In this document: positions 32,767 through 43,263 of the stretch, piece after piece | Layout: every line of letters starts with the position of its first letter | How positions within the stretch are numbered: position 1 is the stretch's first letter | DNA from: Stomoxys calcitrans | Taxonomy: Eukaryota > Arthropoda > Insecta > Diptera > Muscidae | Assembly (NCBI RefSeq): GCF_963082655.1 | Contig: NC_081553.1 | Location: 64,139,392-64,203,391 of the forward strand | DNA: 64,000 bases | Direction: 5' to 3' | Notes under the pieces: model-generated | What the model saw: the letters and a program-made list of their open reading frames with translations, nothing else | The model's database searches: none | Told to the model about the DNA's origin: nothing | Made by a program: the position numbers and the translations under genes

Positions 32767-33138
32767 GGTGACCACCGCAGCACAGAGGTAAGCATGTCTA
32801 ACTATGATGCTGAACGTCTGGGTTCGAATCCTGGCGAGACCATTAAAAAAATTTTCAACGGTGGTTATCCCCCCTAGTGCTGGCGACATTTGTGTGGTCT
32901 ATGTTCGCCTATGATGCTGAACGTCTGGGTTCGAATCCTAGCGAGACCATCAACAAATTTTTCAACGATGATTATCCCCCCTAAGCTGGCGACATTTGTG
33001 GTGGTACTATGCCATATAAAAACTTACCTTAAAAGAGGTGCACTGAGGCACGCAGTTCGGATTCGTCTTTAAAAAGGAGGCCCCTAATCATTAAGCTTAA
33101 ATTTGAATTGGACTGCACTCATTGATATGTGAAAAGTT
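32767..33138 (+). mobile_element. tRNA-derived SINE with a duplicated head
   Basis: The plus-strand head 'accgcagcacagaggtaagc' with B box ggttcgaatcc (32821-32831) is followed by the body start 'cggtggttatcccccc' and 'gacatttgtgtgg'. The element then restarts at 'tgttcgcctatgatgctgaa' with a second B box (32930-32940) and runs through to 'tcattgatatgtgaaaag'. Two B boxes in one SINE indicate a partial internal tandem duplication of about 110 bp. Confidence 0.85.
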
Positions 33139-33190
33139 AGAAAGTAGGCGCAACGTAGCGGGCCGGGCTCAATTAGTCTTCTATTATATA
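33139..33190 (+). other. Helitron-like 3' terminus
   Basis: 'ggcgcaacgtagcgggccgg' followed by 'gctcaattagt' matches the 3' end of the Helitron family (gcgcagcggagcgggcc...ggctagt), with CTAG changed to TTAG. It directly follows SINE sequence, as at 2935-3002 and 63565-63613. Confidence 0.55.
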
Positions 33191-33221
33191 AAAATTTTTC
33201 ATTATATCTTACACCACCACT

Positions 33222-33643
33222 GTGGTACAGGGTGTTATAACTTTGGACATTTGTTTGCAAAGCTAAAAAGCAGAGGAGATAGACCCATTGAAAAGTATAC
33301 CGATTCTGATTCGATTTAGCTATGTCTGTCTGTCTGTCCATGTATTCTTGTGATCAAGATACTGGTCGCATTTGTTGTCAGATTTTCGTGAAATTTCGCA
33401 CAAATCACTTTTTCGGTCCAACGACAAAGGATGTTGACTTTGAAAAAATCGAATCAGATTTATATATAGCTCCCATATATGTATATCTTTTATCCGATAT
33501 GGCCTTCTAAGGATATAGAAGCCACAATTTTGGTCCAATCTTTCAAAATTTTGCATGAGGTGTTTAGATGTCAGATTTAGATAAAGCTCCGGTTTGGCCT
33601 TTTAAGGCTGTAAAAGCCTTAAAATTTAGCCGCAATATGCTCT
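33222..33643 (+). mobile_element. Second mini-me-like element, with (GTCT)n microsatellite
   Basis: 'gggtgttataactttggaca', then 'gatagacccattgaaaagta', 'tcgatttagctatgtctgtc', a (GTCT) run (33324-33340) and 'tatagctcccatatatg'. The order, a stem-like start then 'gattta..tatgtctgtctgtc', parallels the right end of the 153-bp elements and fits dipteran mini-me elements. It ends with the 'agctccggtttggcctttta' block. Confidence 0.6.
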
Positions 33644-34005
33644 ATTTTGTTGATATTGGAAGGGGCGGACTCTCCCCCTTACCCCAAAAGCACCACACAA
33701 AAATAAAGGTGGACCGATCGAGACAATATGGGACTCTAATGAAAGGTATTCGAAAGTGGAGTACTAATTTCAAAAAATAAAAATAAATAAAAACAATATG
33801 CCCAGGAACCTAGAGGGCCGCCCCGACCCCATACCCCCCTCGAATAGAAATATTGGACGATAATGACAATATGAGACTCAAATGATAGGTATTAGGAAAA
33901 AGATAAAGAATAGGGTCTGGAGCAGTAATAGGCTATATAATTTGTTGATATCGGAAGGGGGGGGACGGACCCTCCCCCTAACCACCAAAAACATAACCCA
34001 AAAAT
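33644..34005 (+). mobile_element. Helitron-family fragment between 58-bp direct repeats
   Basis: Helitron-type units ('ggaaggggcggactctcccc', 'gacaatatgggactctaatg') are bounded by two copies of a 58-bp sequence (agctccggt[t/a]tggcctttta ... ccttaaaatttagcc), at about 33585-33643 and 34009-34066. Confidence 0.65.
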
Positions 34006-34135
34006 AGAGCTCCGGTATGGCCTTTTAAGGCTGTAGAAGCCTTAAAATTTAGCCTAAGGTGTTTTATTTGACGTCCTAGTACGTGTGATAGATTTTATCG
34101 AGGTCGAACTAGATTTTGTTATACCCCCACACATG
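34006..34135 (+). mobile_element. 3' part of second mini-me-like element
   Basis: It repeats the 58-bp block and continues 'ctaaggtgttttatttgacg', 'gattttatcgaggtcgaact' and 'agattttgttatacccccac'. The tataccc end motif matches the style of the element starting at 33222. Confidence 0.5.
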
Positions 34136-35085
34136 TATTTCATCCCCCACACATAATTTTTTCCATTTGTACTTTTATAACTTTTTTTACATATTTTTGG
34201 TACTATTATTTTTTTCAACATTTTTTAATGAAAATGGAAAAAAGTCAAAATCCTCTGTCAAAAATTTTGAGTTAGTGTAACAAGGCTATGTTTTTAATTT
34301 GCTCACAGCTCGATCTCCACACCATCTTCTCTCAACCACACATGTTTGACGTTTATGCATCTCAAATGTTTCCCACTTAAAGTGGCGGTTCTACAGCACA
34401 TTAATTTAGGCTTCCCAAAAACAAAAAACGCAACAACAAAAAAGTGCAATAAAAAGATTTTAATGACGCTTCAAAATAAGGAGAAAAAAAATTTCCCCAA
34501 AAAATAAAGGACAGAAAAACAACAACAACAACAACCATTCAATAAAACCGAGAAGTAATGATTGCAATTTTTATGACTACCAACTGATGATGATGATGAT
34601 GGCGATGACGACGACTGCTGCTGAGGAGGATGGCCGGATGGATGAATGGATGGATGTATGACGACGAATAAAGACGCCTAAGAATGAGAAAACCGCCGAA
34701 ATTACCAAATTTGCAAATGTTTAAAATCGTCAGTTATCGTTAAAAATTTATGCGATTTTATTGCTGCCAAAATGACTTATCCCAAAGGAGGGAGCAAAAA
34801 GAAACACAGAATTAGAGTCAGCACTTAGCTACCATAAAAATGTTTCACATTTTTAGGGAAATAAAAGTAAAGAGAGTGGAAAAATTCAAAGATGTATGAT
34901 TTTAAACTGGGAACTTAGCCACATTTTCAATATGCCGCCTGTTAAAGAGAGAGTTTCTAAATATGCTGAGAGTGGGAACGACCAGTGAACCAAAATAAAA
35001 ACTTTGTTTAAAAATTTTCAATAAAAATTAAAAAACAAATATTAGACAAAAGAATCCATAAAATTTAAAAAAAATATCTTAGTTA
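34136..35085. other. Low-copy non-coding DNA
   Basis: I see no gene. It contains (ACA)n (34511-34532), (GAT)n (34587-34601) and (GGAT/GGAT) (34630-34655) runs. The segment near 34690-34780 (phrases such as 'aaaatcgtcagttatcgtta') looks non-repetitive and could be a conserved non-coding candidate. Confidence 0.5.
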
Positions 35086-35970
35086 ATTTTCTATAGAAAT
35101 AAAATTTTGAAAAAATTTTCTATAGAAATAAAATTTTGACAAAATTTTCTATAGAAATAGAATTTTGACAAAATTTTCTATAGAAATAGAATTTTGACAA
35201 AATTTTCTATAGAAATAGAATTTTGACAAAATTTTCTATAGAAATAAAATTTTGACAAAATTATCTATAGAAATAAAATTTTGACAAAATTTTCTTTAAA
35301 AATAAAATTTTGACAAAATTTTCTATAAAAATAAAATTTTGACAAAATTTTCTATAAAAATAAAATTTTGACAAAATTTTCTATAGAAATAAAATTTTGA
35401 CAAAATTTTCTATAGAAATAAAATTTTGACAAAATTTTCTATAGAAATAAAATTTTGACAAAATTTTCTATAGAAATAAAATTTTGACAAAATTTTCTAT
35501 AGAAATAAAATTTTGACAAGATTTTCTATAGAAATGAAATTTTGACAAAAATTTCCATAGAAATAGAATTTTGACAAAATTTTCTATAGAAATAAAATTT
35601 TGACAAAATTTTCTATAGAAATAAAATTTTGACAAAATTTTCTATAGAAATAAAATTTTGACAAAATTTTCTATAGAAATAAAATTTTGACAAAATTTTC
35701 TATAGAAATAAAATTTTGACAAAATTTTCTATAGAAATACAATTTTGACAAAATTTTCTAAAGAAATAAAATTTTGACAAAATTTTCTATAAAAATAAAA
35801 TTTTGACAAAACTTTCTATAAAAATAAAATTTTGACAAAATTTTCTACAAAAATAAAATTTTGACAAAATTTTCTATAAAAATAAAATTTTGACAAAATT
35901 TTCTATAGCAATAAAATTTTGACAAAATTTTCTATAGCAATAGAATTTTGAAAAAATATTTTTATAAAAA
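35086..35970 (+). repeat. 29-bp tandem array (about 30 units)
   Basis: The unit is attttgacaaaattttctat followed by agaaataaa (29 bp). It has high identity in the middle and drifts to 'ctataaaaataaa' forms in two sub-blocks (about 35290-35375 and 35785-35905). The unit core tttctatagaaa is palindromic. Degenerate relatives occur at 38990-39110 and 40110-40660. Confidence 0.95.
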
Positions 35971-36044
35971 TTAAATTTGGTAAAATTTATTTAAAAAAAA
36001 ATTATATAAAAAAAAACATTTTTTTGACATTTTCAGTAAAAATA

Positions 36045-37473
36045 GGAAGGGGGACGGACCCTCCCCTTTACCCCAAAATCACCACGCAAAATTAAAAGAA
36101 GACCGATCGGGACAATATGGGACTCTAATGAAAGGTATACAAGAGTAGAGCACCAAATTAATATTAAAAATTGGGTCCAGGTACCTAGGGGCCGCCCCGA
36201 CCACAAAGTCCCCTAAAACAGGCATAGTGGCCGTTAATAACAATATGGGATTCAAATGAACGGTATTCGCGAATAGATTACGAATAGGGTCTGAAAGCAA
36301 GAAGTAGACTATATAATTTGTTGATTTTGGAAGGGGGCGGACCCTCCCCTTACCCCAAAAACACCACACAAAAATAAAGGTGGACCGAGCGGGACTCTAA
36401 TGAAAGATATTCGGGAGTAGACAAAAAAAATTAAAACAATGGGCGCAGGTACCTAGGGGCCGCCCCGACCTCAAAGCCCCCTCAAATAGCCAATATGGGA
36501 CTCAAATGAACGGTATTCGCGAATGGATTACGAAGAGGGTCTGAAAGCAGCAATAGGGGGCGGACCCTCCCCTTTACCCATCGAGACAATATGGGACTCT
36601 AATGAAAGGTATTCGGGAGTAGACAAAAAAATTGGACAAAAAAATAAAAACGATGAGCCCAGGTACCTAGAGGGCCGCCCCGATCCAATATCCCCTCGAA
36701 TAGAAATATTAGACAATAATGACAATATGAGACTCAAATGAAAGGTATTAGGAAAAAGATTACGAATAGGGTCTGGAAGCAGCAATAGGCTATATAATTT
36801 GTTGATATTGGAAGGGGAGCGGACCCTCCCCCTTACCACAAAAGTACCACACAAAAATAAAGGTGAACCGATCGAGACAATATGGGATTTAAATGAAAGG
36901 TATTTGGAAGTAGAGTACTAATTTGACAAAAAAAAAACGAAATGAGCCAAGGTACCTAGAGGGCCGCCCCGACCCCATACCCCCTCGAATAGAAATATTG
37001 AACGATAATGAGAATATGAGACTCAAATGAAAGGTATTAGGAAAAAGATAACGAATAGGGCCTGGAAGCAGTAAAAGGCTATATAATTTGTTGATATCGG
37101 AAGGGGGGCGGACCCTCCCCCTAACCCCCAAAAGCACAACCCAAAAATAAAAGTAGACAGATGGCGACAATATGGGACTCAAATGAAAGCTATTCGAGAG
37201 TAGAGCACGAATTTAATATTAAAAATTTGTTCCAAGTACCTAGGGAGCCACACCGACGCGAAAACCCACTCAAATGGGCATTTTGAATGATCATGACAAT
37301 ATGTGACTCCTAAAACAACTCCCCAAATGGGAATTTTTGACAATCATGGCTATATGGGGTGCAAATAAAGGGTATATTAGTTGGAAGTAGAGATATCTAT
37401 GGTAATAAATAAAAAAATATATTTTTCGCGTGGTGTTGATGAAGGTGCAGCTGAGCGGACCGGGTTCAGCTAG
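36045..37473 (+). mobile_element. Helitron-family element, 3'-complete (ends CTAG)
   Basis: The body is tandem units of 220-290 bp, each opening with 'ggaagggggcggaccctccc' (about 36046, 36329, 36550, 36811, 37097) followed by 'gggactctaatgaaaggtat' and 'gggccgccccgacc'. It ends 'gagcggaccgggttcagctag' at 37473. The 5' TC end is not seen. No protein is coded. Confidence 0.75.
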
Positions 37474-38767
37474 TCTATTTATACATATAAAACAAATTGT
37501 GATTGTTTGTAAGTTTGTTGATTCGTCTATACTCAAAAACGAGTCTATTTGCTTCCGAAAGCATATTTTGTACGTTGGTCTGCAAGGAGCAAGAGGCTTT
37601 ATACATTTTTCATATCGGAAACGGGGCAGACACTCCCCTTTATCCCAATAGCACTACCAAAAATCAAAATTGAACCGATCGGGCCAATATGGAACTTTAA
37701 TGAAAGATATTCGGGAGAAGAGTACGAATATAATATCAACAATTGAGTCAAAATATCTAGGGGGCCGTCCCAAGCCCAAAACCACCCAAAAAGTATCGGC
37801 CAAAATCAAAAGTGGACCGATCGGGACAATTTGGGACTCAAATGAAAAGGGTTTTGAGAATGGAGTACAAATAAAAATTGGGTTCAAGTACCTAGGTGGC
37901 CGCCTCGGGCCCAAATCGCCACAAAACTACCACCCAAAATCAAAAGTGGACCGATTCGGACAATATGCGACTCATATATTAAAGTTTTTGGTAGTACAGT
38001 ATAAATATGGTATAAAAAATTGAGTCCGAATTGAAACCGTCCCAAATAGGCATATTGGACGATCATGTCAATATGGAATTCAAATGAAAAGTGTTCGAGA
38101 GTGGATTAGGGGGTATTTGCCCATGAACATTCTATCAAGAAACAGGGGCAAACTTCTCACATATCAATGAGTGCAGTCCGATTCAAGTTAAAGCTCAATT
38201 ATAAGGTACCTCCTTTTTATAGCCGAGTCCGAACGGCGTGACCTTCGACAACACCTCTTTTGAGGAGAAGTTTTTACATGGCATAGTACCTCACAAATGT
38301 CGCCAGCATTAGGAGGGGATAACCACCACAGAAAATTTTATGACAGTCTCGCCAGCATTATAACCCAAGCGTACAGCGTCATAGACGGACACGTAACCTC
38401 TGCGCTAAGGTGTCATACTGGATTACGAGTATGACATTTAAAAGCAGTTTAAAGTAATGGAAGCCATACCACCCGCTAAACCTTACCCAAAATAGGAATA
38501 TAAGCCGATCACGGCTGTATGGGTTTCAAATAAAAGAAGATTTGAAATTTTGGGTCAAGTACCAGGGAGGCCGCCCGACTCCAAAAAACATCCCCAAAAG
38601 TACATATCGGGACAATATGAGATTCAAATGAAAGGTACCTGAGAGTAGAATACCAAAACTTACAAAAAAAATTTTGGGTATATTCCGAGGCGGTTCGTCC
38701 CACCCCAAAAATTATGCCCCAAAGGGACATATACATCGAACGGGACAATATGGGATACGCAATACGT
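37474..38767 (+). mobile_element. Helitron-family element, 5'-complete, abutting the previous one
   Basis: It starts with TC at 37474 immediately after the CTAG of the preceding element, then 'tatttatacataaaac'-type and GTTT-rich sequence and 'gattcgtctatactcaaaaa' as at the 5' end of 814-3002. Tandem units follow. It is split by a SINE at 38109-38418. No CTAG end is found; it runs into the 86-bp repeat at 38768. Confidence 0.7.
38109..38418 (-). mobile_element. tRNA-derived SINE inserted in Helitron DNA
   Basis: A near full-length minus-strand copy: tail 'ttgcccatgaacattcta', body 'gccgagtccgaacggcgtg', and a degraded B box region ('tcgccagcattataacccaa'). The likely target duplication is tggatta (38102-38108 and 38419-38425). 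Confidence 0.8.
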
Positions 38768-38965
38768 AAGGATGTAGCGAAGAACACCAGGCAAGGTAAA
38801 ATTTCCTAAAGAAACAAAATTTGGGCCATGACAAAAGGGGATCGCAAACACTTAATGAAGTAGCGAAGAACACCGGGCATGCTAAAATTTGCTATAGAAA
38901 TAAAATTTGGGCCATGCCAAAAGGGGATCGCAAACACTTAAGGATGCAGCGAAGAACACCGGGCT
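38768..38965 (+). repeat. 86-bp tandem repeat, about 2.3 copies
   Basis: Successive copies of 'gtagcgaagaacacc' at 38774, 38860 and 38946 give an 86-bp period. Each copy includes 'aaatttgggccatg' and 'caaaaggggatcgcaaacac'. Confidence 0.85.
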
Positions 38966-38989
38966 ACATCCTATAGAAGTAAAAAATTT

Positions 38990-39110
38990 TAAACTTTTTC
39001 TATAGAAATAACAATTTTGATAAAATTTTCTTTAAAACTCAAAATTTCATAATATTTTTTAAGAACAAACTTCTGGCAAAATGTTTTTTAAAAATAAAAT
39101 GTTTGAAAAA
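38990..39110 (+). repeat. Degenerate 29-bp repeat
   Basis: Phrases 'tttctatagaaataacaatt' and 'ttgataaaattttctttaaa' match the array at 35086-35970 in decayed form. Confidence 0.65.
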
Positions 39111-39113
39111 AAC

Positions 39114-40078
39114 AAGCTATAGATCGATTCAGATCATATTGGATTTGATGTTGAAGGTCATGGGAGAAGCCATTCTACAAAATGTTTGCCAAACCGGATG
39201 AAAATTGCGCCCTCTAGAAGCTCAAGAAGTCAAGATCCAAGATCGATTTATTTGGCAGCTATATCAGGTTATGTACCGATTTGCGCCAAACTAGGGACAG
39301 TTGTTGGAAGTCATAACAAAACATCTCAAGCAAAATTTCAGCCGCTTCGGATAAGAATTGCGCCCTCTAGTGGCTCAAGAAATCAAGATACCAGATCGGT
39401 TTATATGACAGCTATATCAGGTTATGTACCGATTTGCGCCAAACTAGGTATAGTTGTTGGAAGTCATAACAAAACATGTCACGAAAATTACAGCCAAATC
39501 GGATAAGAATTGCGCCCTCTAGTGGCTCAAGAAATTAAGACCCAAGATCGGTATATATGTCAGCTATATCAGGTTATGAACCGATTTGAGTCAGACTTAG
39601 CACAGTTGTTGGAAGTCATAACAAAACATCTCACGCTAAATTACAACCAAATCGGATGAGAATTGCGCCCTCTAGAGGCTCAAGAAATCAAGACCCAAGA
39701 TCGGTTTATATGGCAGCTATATCAGGTTATGAACCGATTTGAACCATATTTAGCACAATTGTTGGAAGTGATACCAAAACACTACGTGCAAAATAACAGT
39801 CAAATCGGACGGGAATTGCGCCCTCTGGTGGCCCAAGAAATCAAGACCCAAGATCGGTCTATATGGCAGCTATATCAAAACATGGACCGATTTGGCCCAT
39901 TTTTATCCCAACCGACCTAGAAGAAGTAGTTGGGCAAAATTTCAAGCATCTATCTTTACTACTTCAAAAGTTAACGTGCTTTCGACATACAGACGGAAGG
40001 ACAGATCAAGGCTATTTCGCAGTGTTACAAACAGAATGACGAAATTAGTATACCCCCCACGTATGATGGAGGGTATAA
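39114..40078 (+). mobile_element. HINE/mini-me-like element with 153-bp tandem repeats (array F), 5'-truncated
   Basis: It starts inside the lead-in segment ('agctatagatcgattcagat') with no caagtaaaagcg end. About five units follow, then 'tttggcccatttttatccca', a weak (GAC) run, 'tataccccccacgtatgatg' and 'gagggtata'. Confidence 0.75.
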
Positions 40079-40690
40079 TAAAATTCTGATATTGTCTTTA
40101 AAATATTTTTTTTTATAAAATTTTCATCAAAAATGAATCGACAAATTGAAATATTCTTTGAAAATAAAACTTTGGACAAAATGTTCTATACAAATAAAAT
40201 TTTGAAAAAATTTTAATATTCTATTTTCAAATAAAAATTTTACAAACATTTTCTATAAAAAAAAAAAACATTTTACAAAAAGTTTCTATAAAAAAATGAG
40301 TTAATGCCATATTGGCAACTCTGGCGGAGTTATGCTTTAGATAGAAGTTAGAAGCTAGAAAATTTAAAATTCTGAGATTCTCTTAAATTTTTTTTTACAA
40401 AATTGTCATTAAAAATATTTTGAAAAATTTTTCTATAAAAATAAATTCTTTAAATTTTTTTTTACAAAATTGTCATTAAAAATATTTTGAAAAAATTTTC
40501 TATAAAAATAAAATGACAAAATTTTCTTTAAAACTAAAAAATTTTGAAAAAATTTTATGTTCTCTTTAAAAAAAAAAATTTTAAAAATTAAAAAAATTTT
40601 AGAAATTATGAAAATTTTACAAAAATTTTCCATAAAAAAAAATTTTGCATCAACATAAAATTTCTAATTAATTTCCTGCCATATTGGCAA
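40079..40690. repeat. Degenerate 29-bp-repeat DNA with a duplicated block
   Basis: Mixed 'attttgaaaaaattttctat'-like phrases. The phrase 'gccatattggcaactctggc' occurs at 40307 and again at 40677, so the segment includes a direct duplication of about 370 bp. Confidence 0.65.
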
Positions 40691-42040
40691 CTCTGGCAGA
40701 GTTCCATTTTAGACTTCCTATACATCCTTAGCCTTCTTTTAACTCTTCCACAGTGTGAACTTCTTAGCAAACAAAAATTCGTATGACAAACTCTTTCCCT
40801 TCAATGATCTTTTAGACCTTTTGAGTGTGGAGTTCCAACACCATCATCATTATCATCCATCTTCCACCAAGAGTTAAAATGCCTTTTATTTTATGGTGGT
40901 GGGACGATCCCGACTTTTCATCATTAATTTAATTATGGCAATTCTTTAAATTTCTTTTCGCACAACAATTGACATTTTATGTGTTTTTTGTTGATGGGTA
41001 TTTTTATAAATTAAAGTTTCATTTCATCACTAAACTGCAACAGGCAAACCGTAAGACAGAAGGGATGAGCAAATGGCTTTGGTCTTTATGTTATTCTTCG
41101 CCATGACGATGATATGGCGTCTTGTCTTCAATTTTTTTCTTGGGATGACTACACTACACTCTGTTGTGTGTGTTCACATGTGAAAGGGATCACGCGCATC
41201 ACATAATCTTAACACTTGATTTGGGACGGATGATGATCTGCCCAACTGACTGACTGATGGTGGCGATTCTGTTTTTTTGTAGCTGATCTTTTCCCCAGTT
41301 TTTTATGAGTTGATCATAATTTCCAGGCCTAATTAAACATTGTAAACGCTTTAATGGTTCACTGCAATCATCGCATTAAGACTTTGCAAAAAGAAAGGCA
41401 ATTCAAAACTTTTGGTTATATGAAATGAAAAGTGACAGCTTGAGTAATGTTCAATCAAATGAACTGAGAGATACTGACTTCCGCTGGAGGAAAATTAAAG
41501 AAGCAGATACTCTATGTGTTGTTGGTGGAAAGTTCTAAAATTAAAAAAATCGAATTGAATGGCTAGAACACTTATGCTTCTTGTAAATTACTGAAGAGCA
41601 GTTGTCAATATGAATAACTATTGACAAAACTGAAAAAAGATTTAGGTGTTCCGAAACCAAAAAAACTTCTCATCATTTTGACAAACATCTTAAAATATTA
41701 AACTAACGAGCTACAATATGCTCCAAACCTGTAAAGCATCTTTTAGAAATTAAAAAAAAAAAATCCTTTGAACAACAGTTTCTCGTTAACGTAATCTTTC
41801 AGACTGTCAACGGATGTGCACAAATTGACAACTACTGGTTTACAATTGGACAGTTAAGCACTTGTTGACTGCAAGCTGTTTGAAAAAACGACTTTTTCAT
41901 TTTACTACTCATTGAGATCAAATTCCGACGAAAACAAAGCAAACAATTTTCCTCGCAAATGATGGCGAAGTAACCAAATTTACGAACACTTTTTTGAGGA
42001 GCAGCAGTGATACTTCTCTTATATCAGCTGTTCTGTACAA
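40691..42040. other. Low-copy non-coding DNA
   Basis: I see no gene; no frame over about 60 codons. It has ordinary AT-rich sequence with a TGTG run (41163-41173). Confidence 0.5.
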
Positions 42041-42046
42041 GTTCAA

Positions 42047-42233
42047 GCTCTATGATACTGGAGGTATCCAGACATGTTAATTTTCTGTACGAAGTGGAGT
42101 CGCTAGGCGGCACGCCGCTCAGATTGAGAACAAAAAAAGGTACCTTATCATTGATCTAAATCTTTAATCAGACTATACTCATCGATATAAGAAGAAAATG
42201 CCCTATAACATAATAGGAGATGTTCACAGGGAA
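42047..42233 (+). repeat. Diverged SINE fragment
   Basis: 'ggaggtatccagacatgtta', 'gtggagtcgctaggcggcac' and 'catcgatataagaagaaaat' follow the SINE body order. Strongly diverged, no tRNA head. Confidence 0.6.
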
Positions 42234-42255
42234 TATGAAAAAGTAATATTTTAAA

Positions 42256-42495
42256 AATCCTGGCGAGGCCATCAGAAAAACATTTTCAGCGGTGGCTTTC
42301 CCCTCCTAATGCTGGCAACATTTGTGAGGTACTATGCCATGTTAAACTTCTCCTCAAAAGAGGTGACGCACTGCGGCACGCCGTTCGGACTCGGTTAGGA
42401 AAAAGAGGTCCCTTATCATTGAGCTTAAAACTTGAAACCGACTGCACTCATTGATATGTGAGAAGTTTTCCCCTGTTCCTTAGTGGAATGTTCAT
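42256..42495 (+). repeat. tRNA-derived SINE, 5'-truncated within the head
   Basis: It begins 'aaatcctggcgaggccatca' just after the B box and continues through the complete body to 'ttccttagtggaatgttcat'. The body is well conserved. Confidence 0.85.
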
Positions 42496-42564
42496 GGTCA
42501 AAATTTTTAAAAACAAATTTTATTAAATTTAAATATTTACACCCAGAGGACCCTAAAAATCTAT

Positions 42565-42645
42565 GTCATAGGGGATACTCCTCTTATATCGACGAGTGTA
42601 GTCTGATTAAAGTTTTAGCTCAATGACAAGACACCTTTTTTTTAT
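42565..42645 (-). repeat. SINE tail fragment, minus strand
   Basis: 'cttatatcgacgagtgtagt', 'ctgattaaagttttagctca' and 'atgacaagacacc' match the SINE 3' part, in the opposite orientation to the neighbouring copies. Confidence 0.55.
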
Positions 42646-43263
42646 TCCATTGCCATAGCCCAACTTTAGCGTAACTGTCATAAATTTTAAAAGCTTTTGT
42701 TTTCTCCATTTTCTCAGGATATATGCAGAAACAAGGCAAATGAAACAAATTTTGAAATCGTAAAACACAACTACAAAATCAAATGAACGCCACGTTGTAC
42801 ATGCATGCAACATGAAATTTAGTGTTAAATCTTTTTTGTGAGTTTCTTGTACTGGATGTTCCAGAAGCCAAAAAAAAAAATTAAAAAAGAAAATATACAT
42901 GAAAACAACATAAATGCAGCTAAAATAGTCACAACAGAATGTTCTCTTAAAAAGAATTTTAGTGAAACATCTATCGACTTTAATAACAGCAATAAGTATT
43001 TTTTTATAAATGAGAACGAAATTCCTAGGCAGTTCTTTACTTCCGATCTTTGATTAACTATCCTCTAGTAATGCCATTTTTTTGTCCAAATAACATTCTT
43101 TGAAATGGCAGCACATATACGAAGCTAGACTGCGGAGTTTCAACTCGACTCCAATCCGATGTTCGGAGTCGAAGGCCGATTTTGAGTAAAGAAAAAATTG
43201 CTTTGTCTCCAAAACGTTCCAGGGTCAAGGTTAAATCTCCAGATTCGAATTTGGCTCTGGCTT
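42646..43263. other. Low-copy DNA; one unrecognised short frame
   Basis: The plus-strand frame at 42838-43053 (71 aa, Lys/Asn-rich, containing KKKIKKENIHENN) has no recognised domain and could be chance. No promoter or splice pattern is convincing. Confidence 0.4.

Noticed and set aside
35086..35970. 29-bp regular repeat as a CRISPR array
   Set aside because: There are no unique spacers, the repeats are directly contiguous, and the DNA is eukaryotic.
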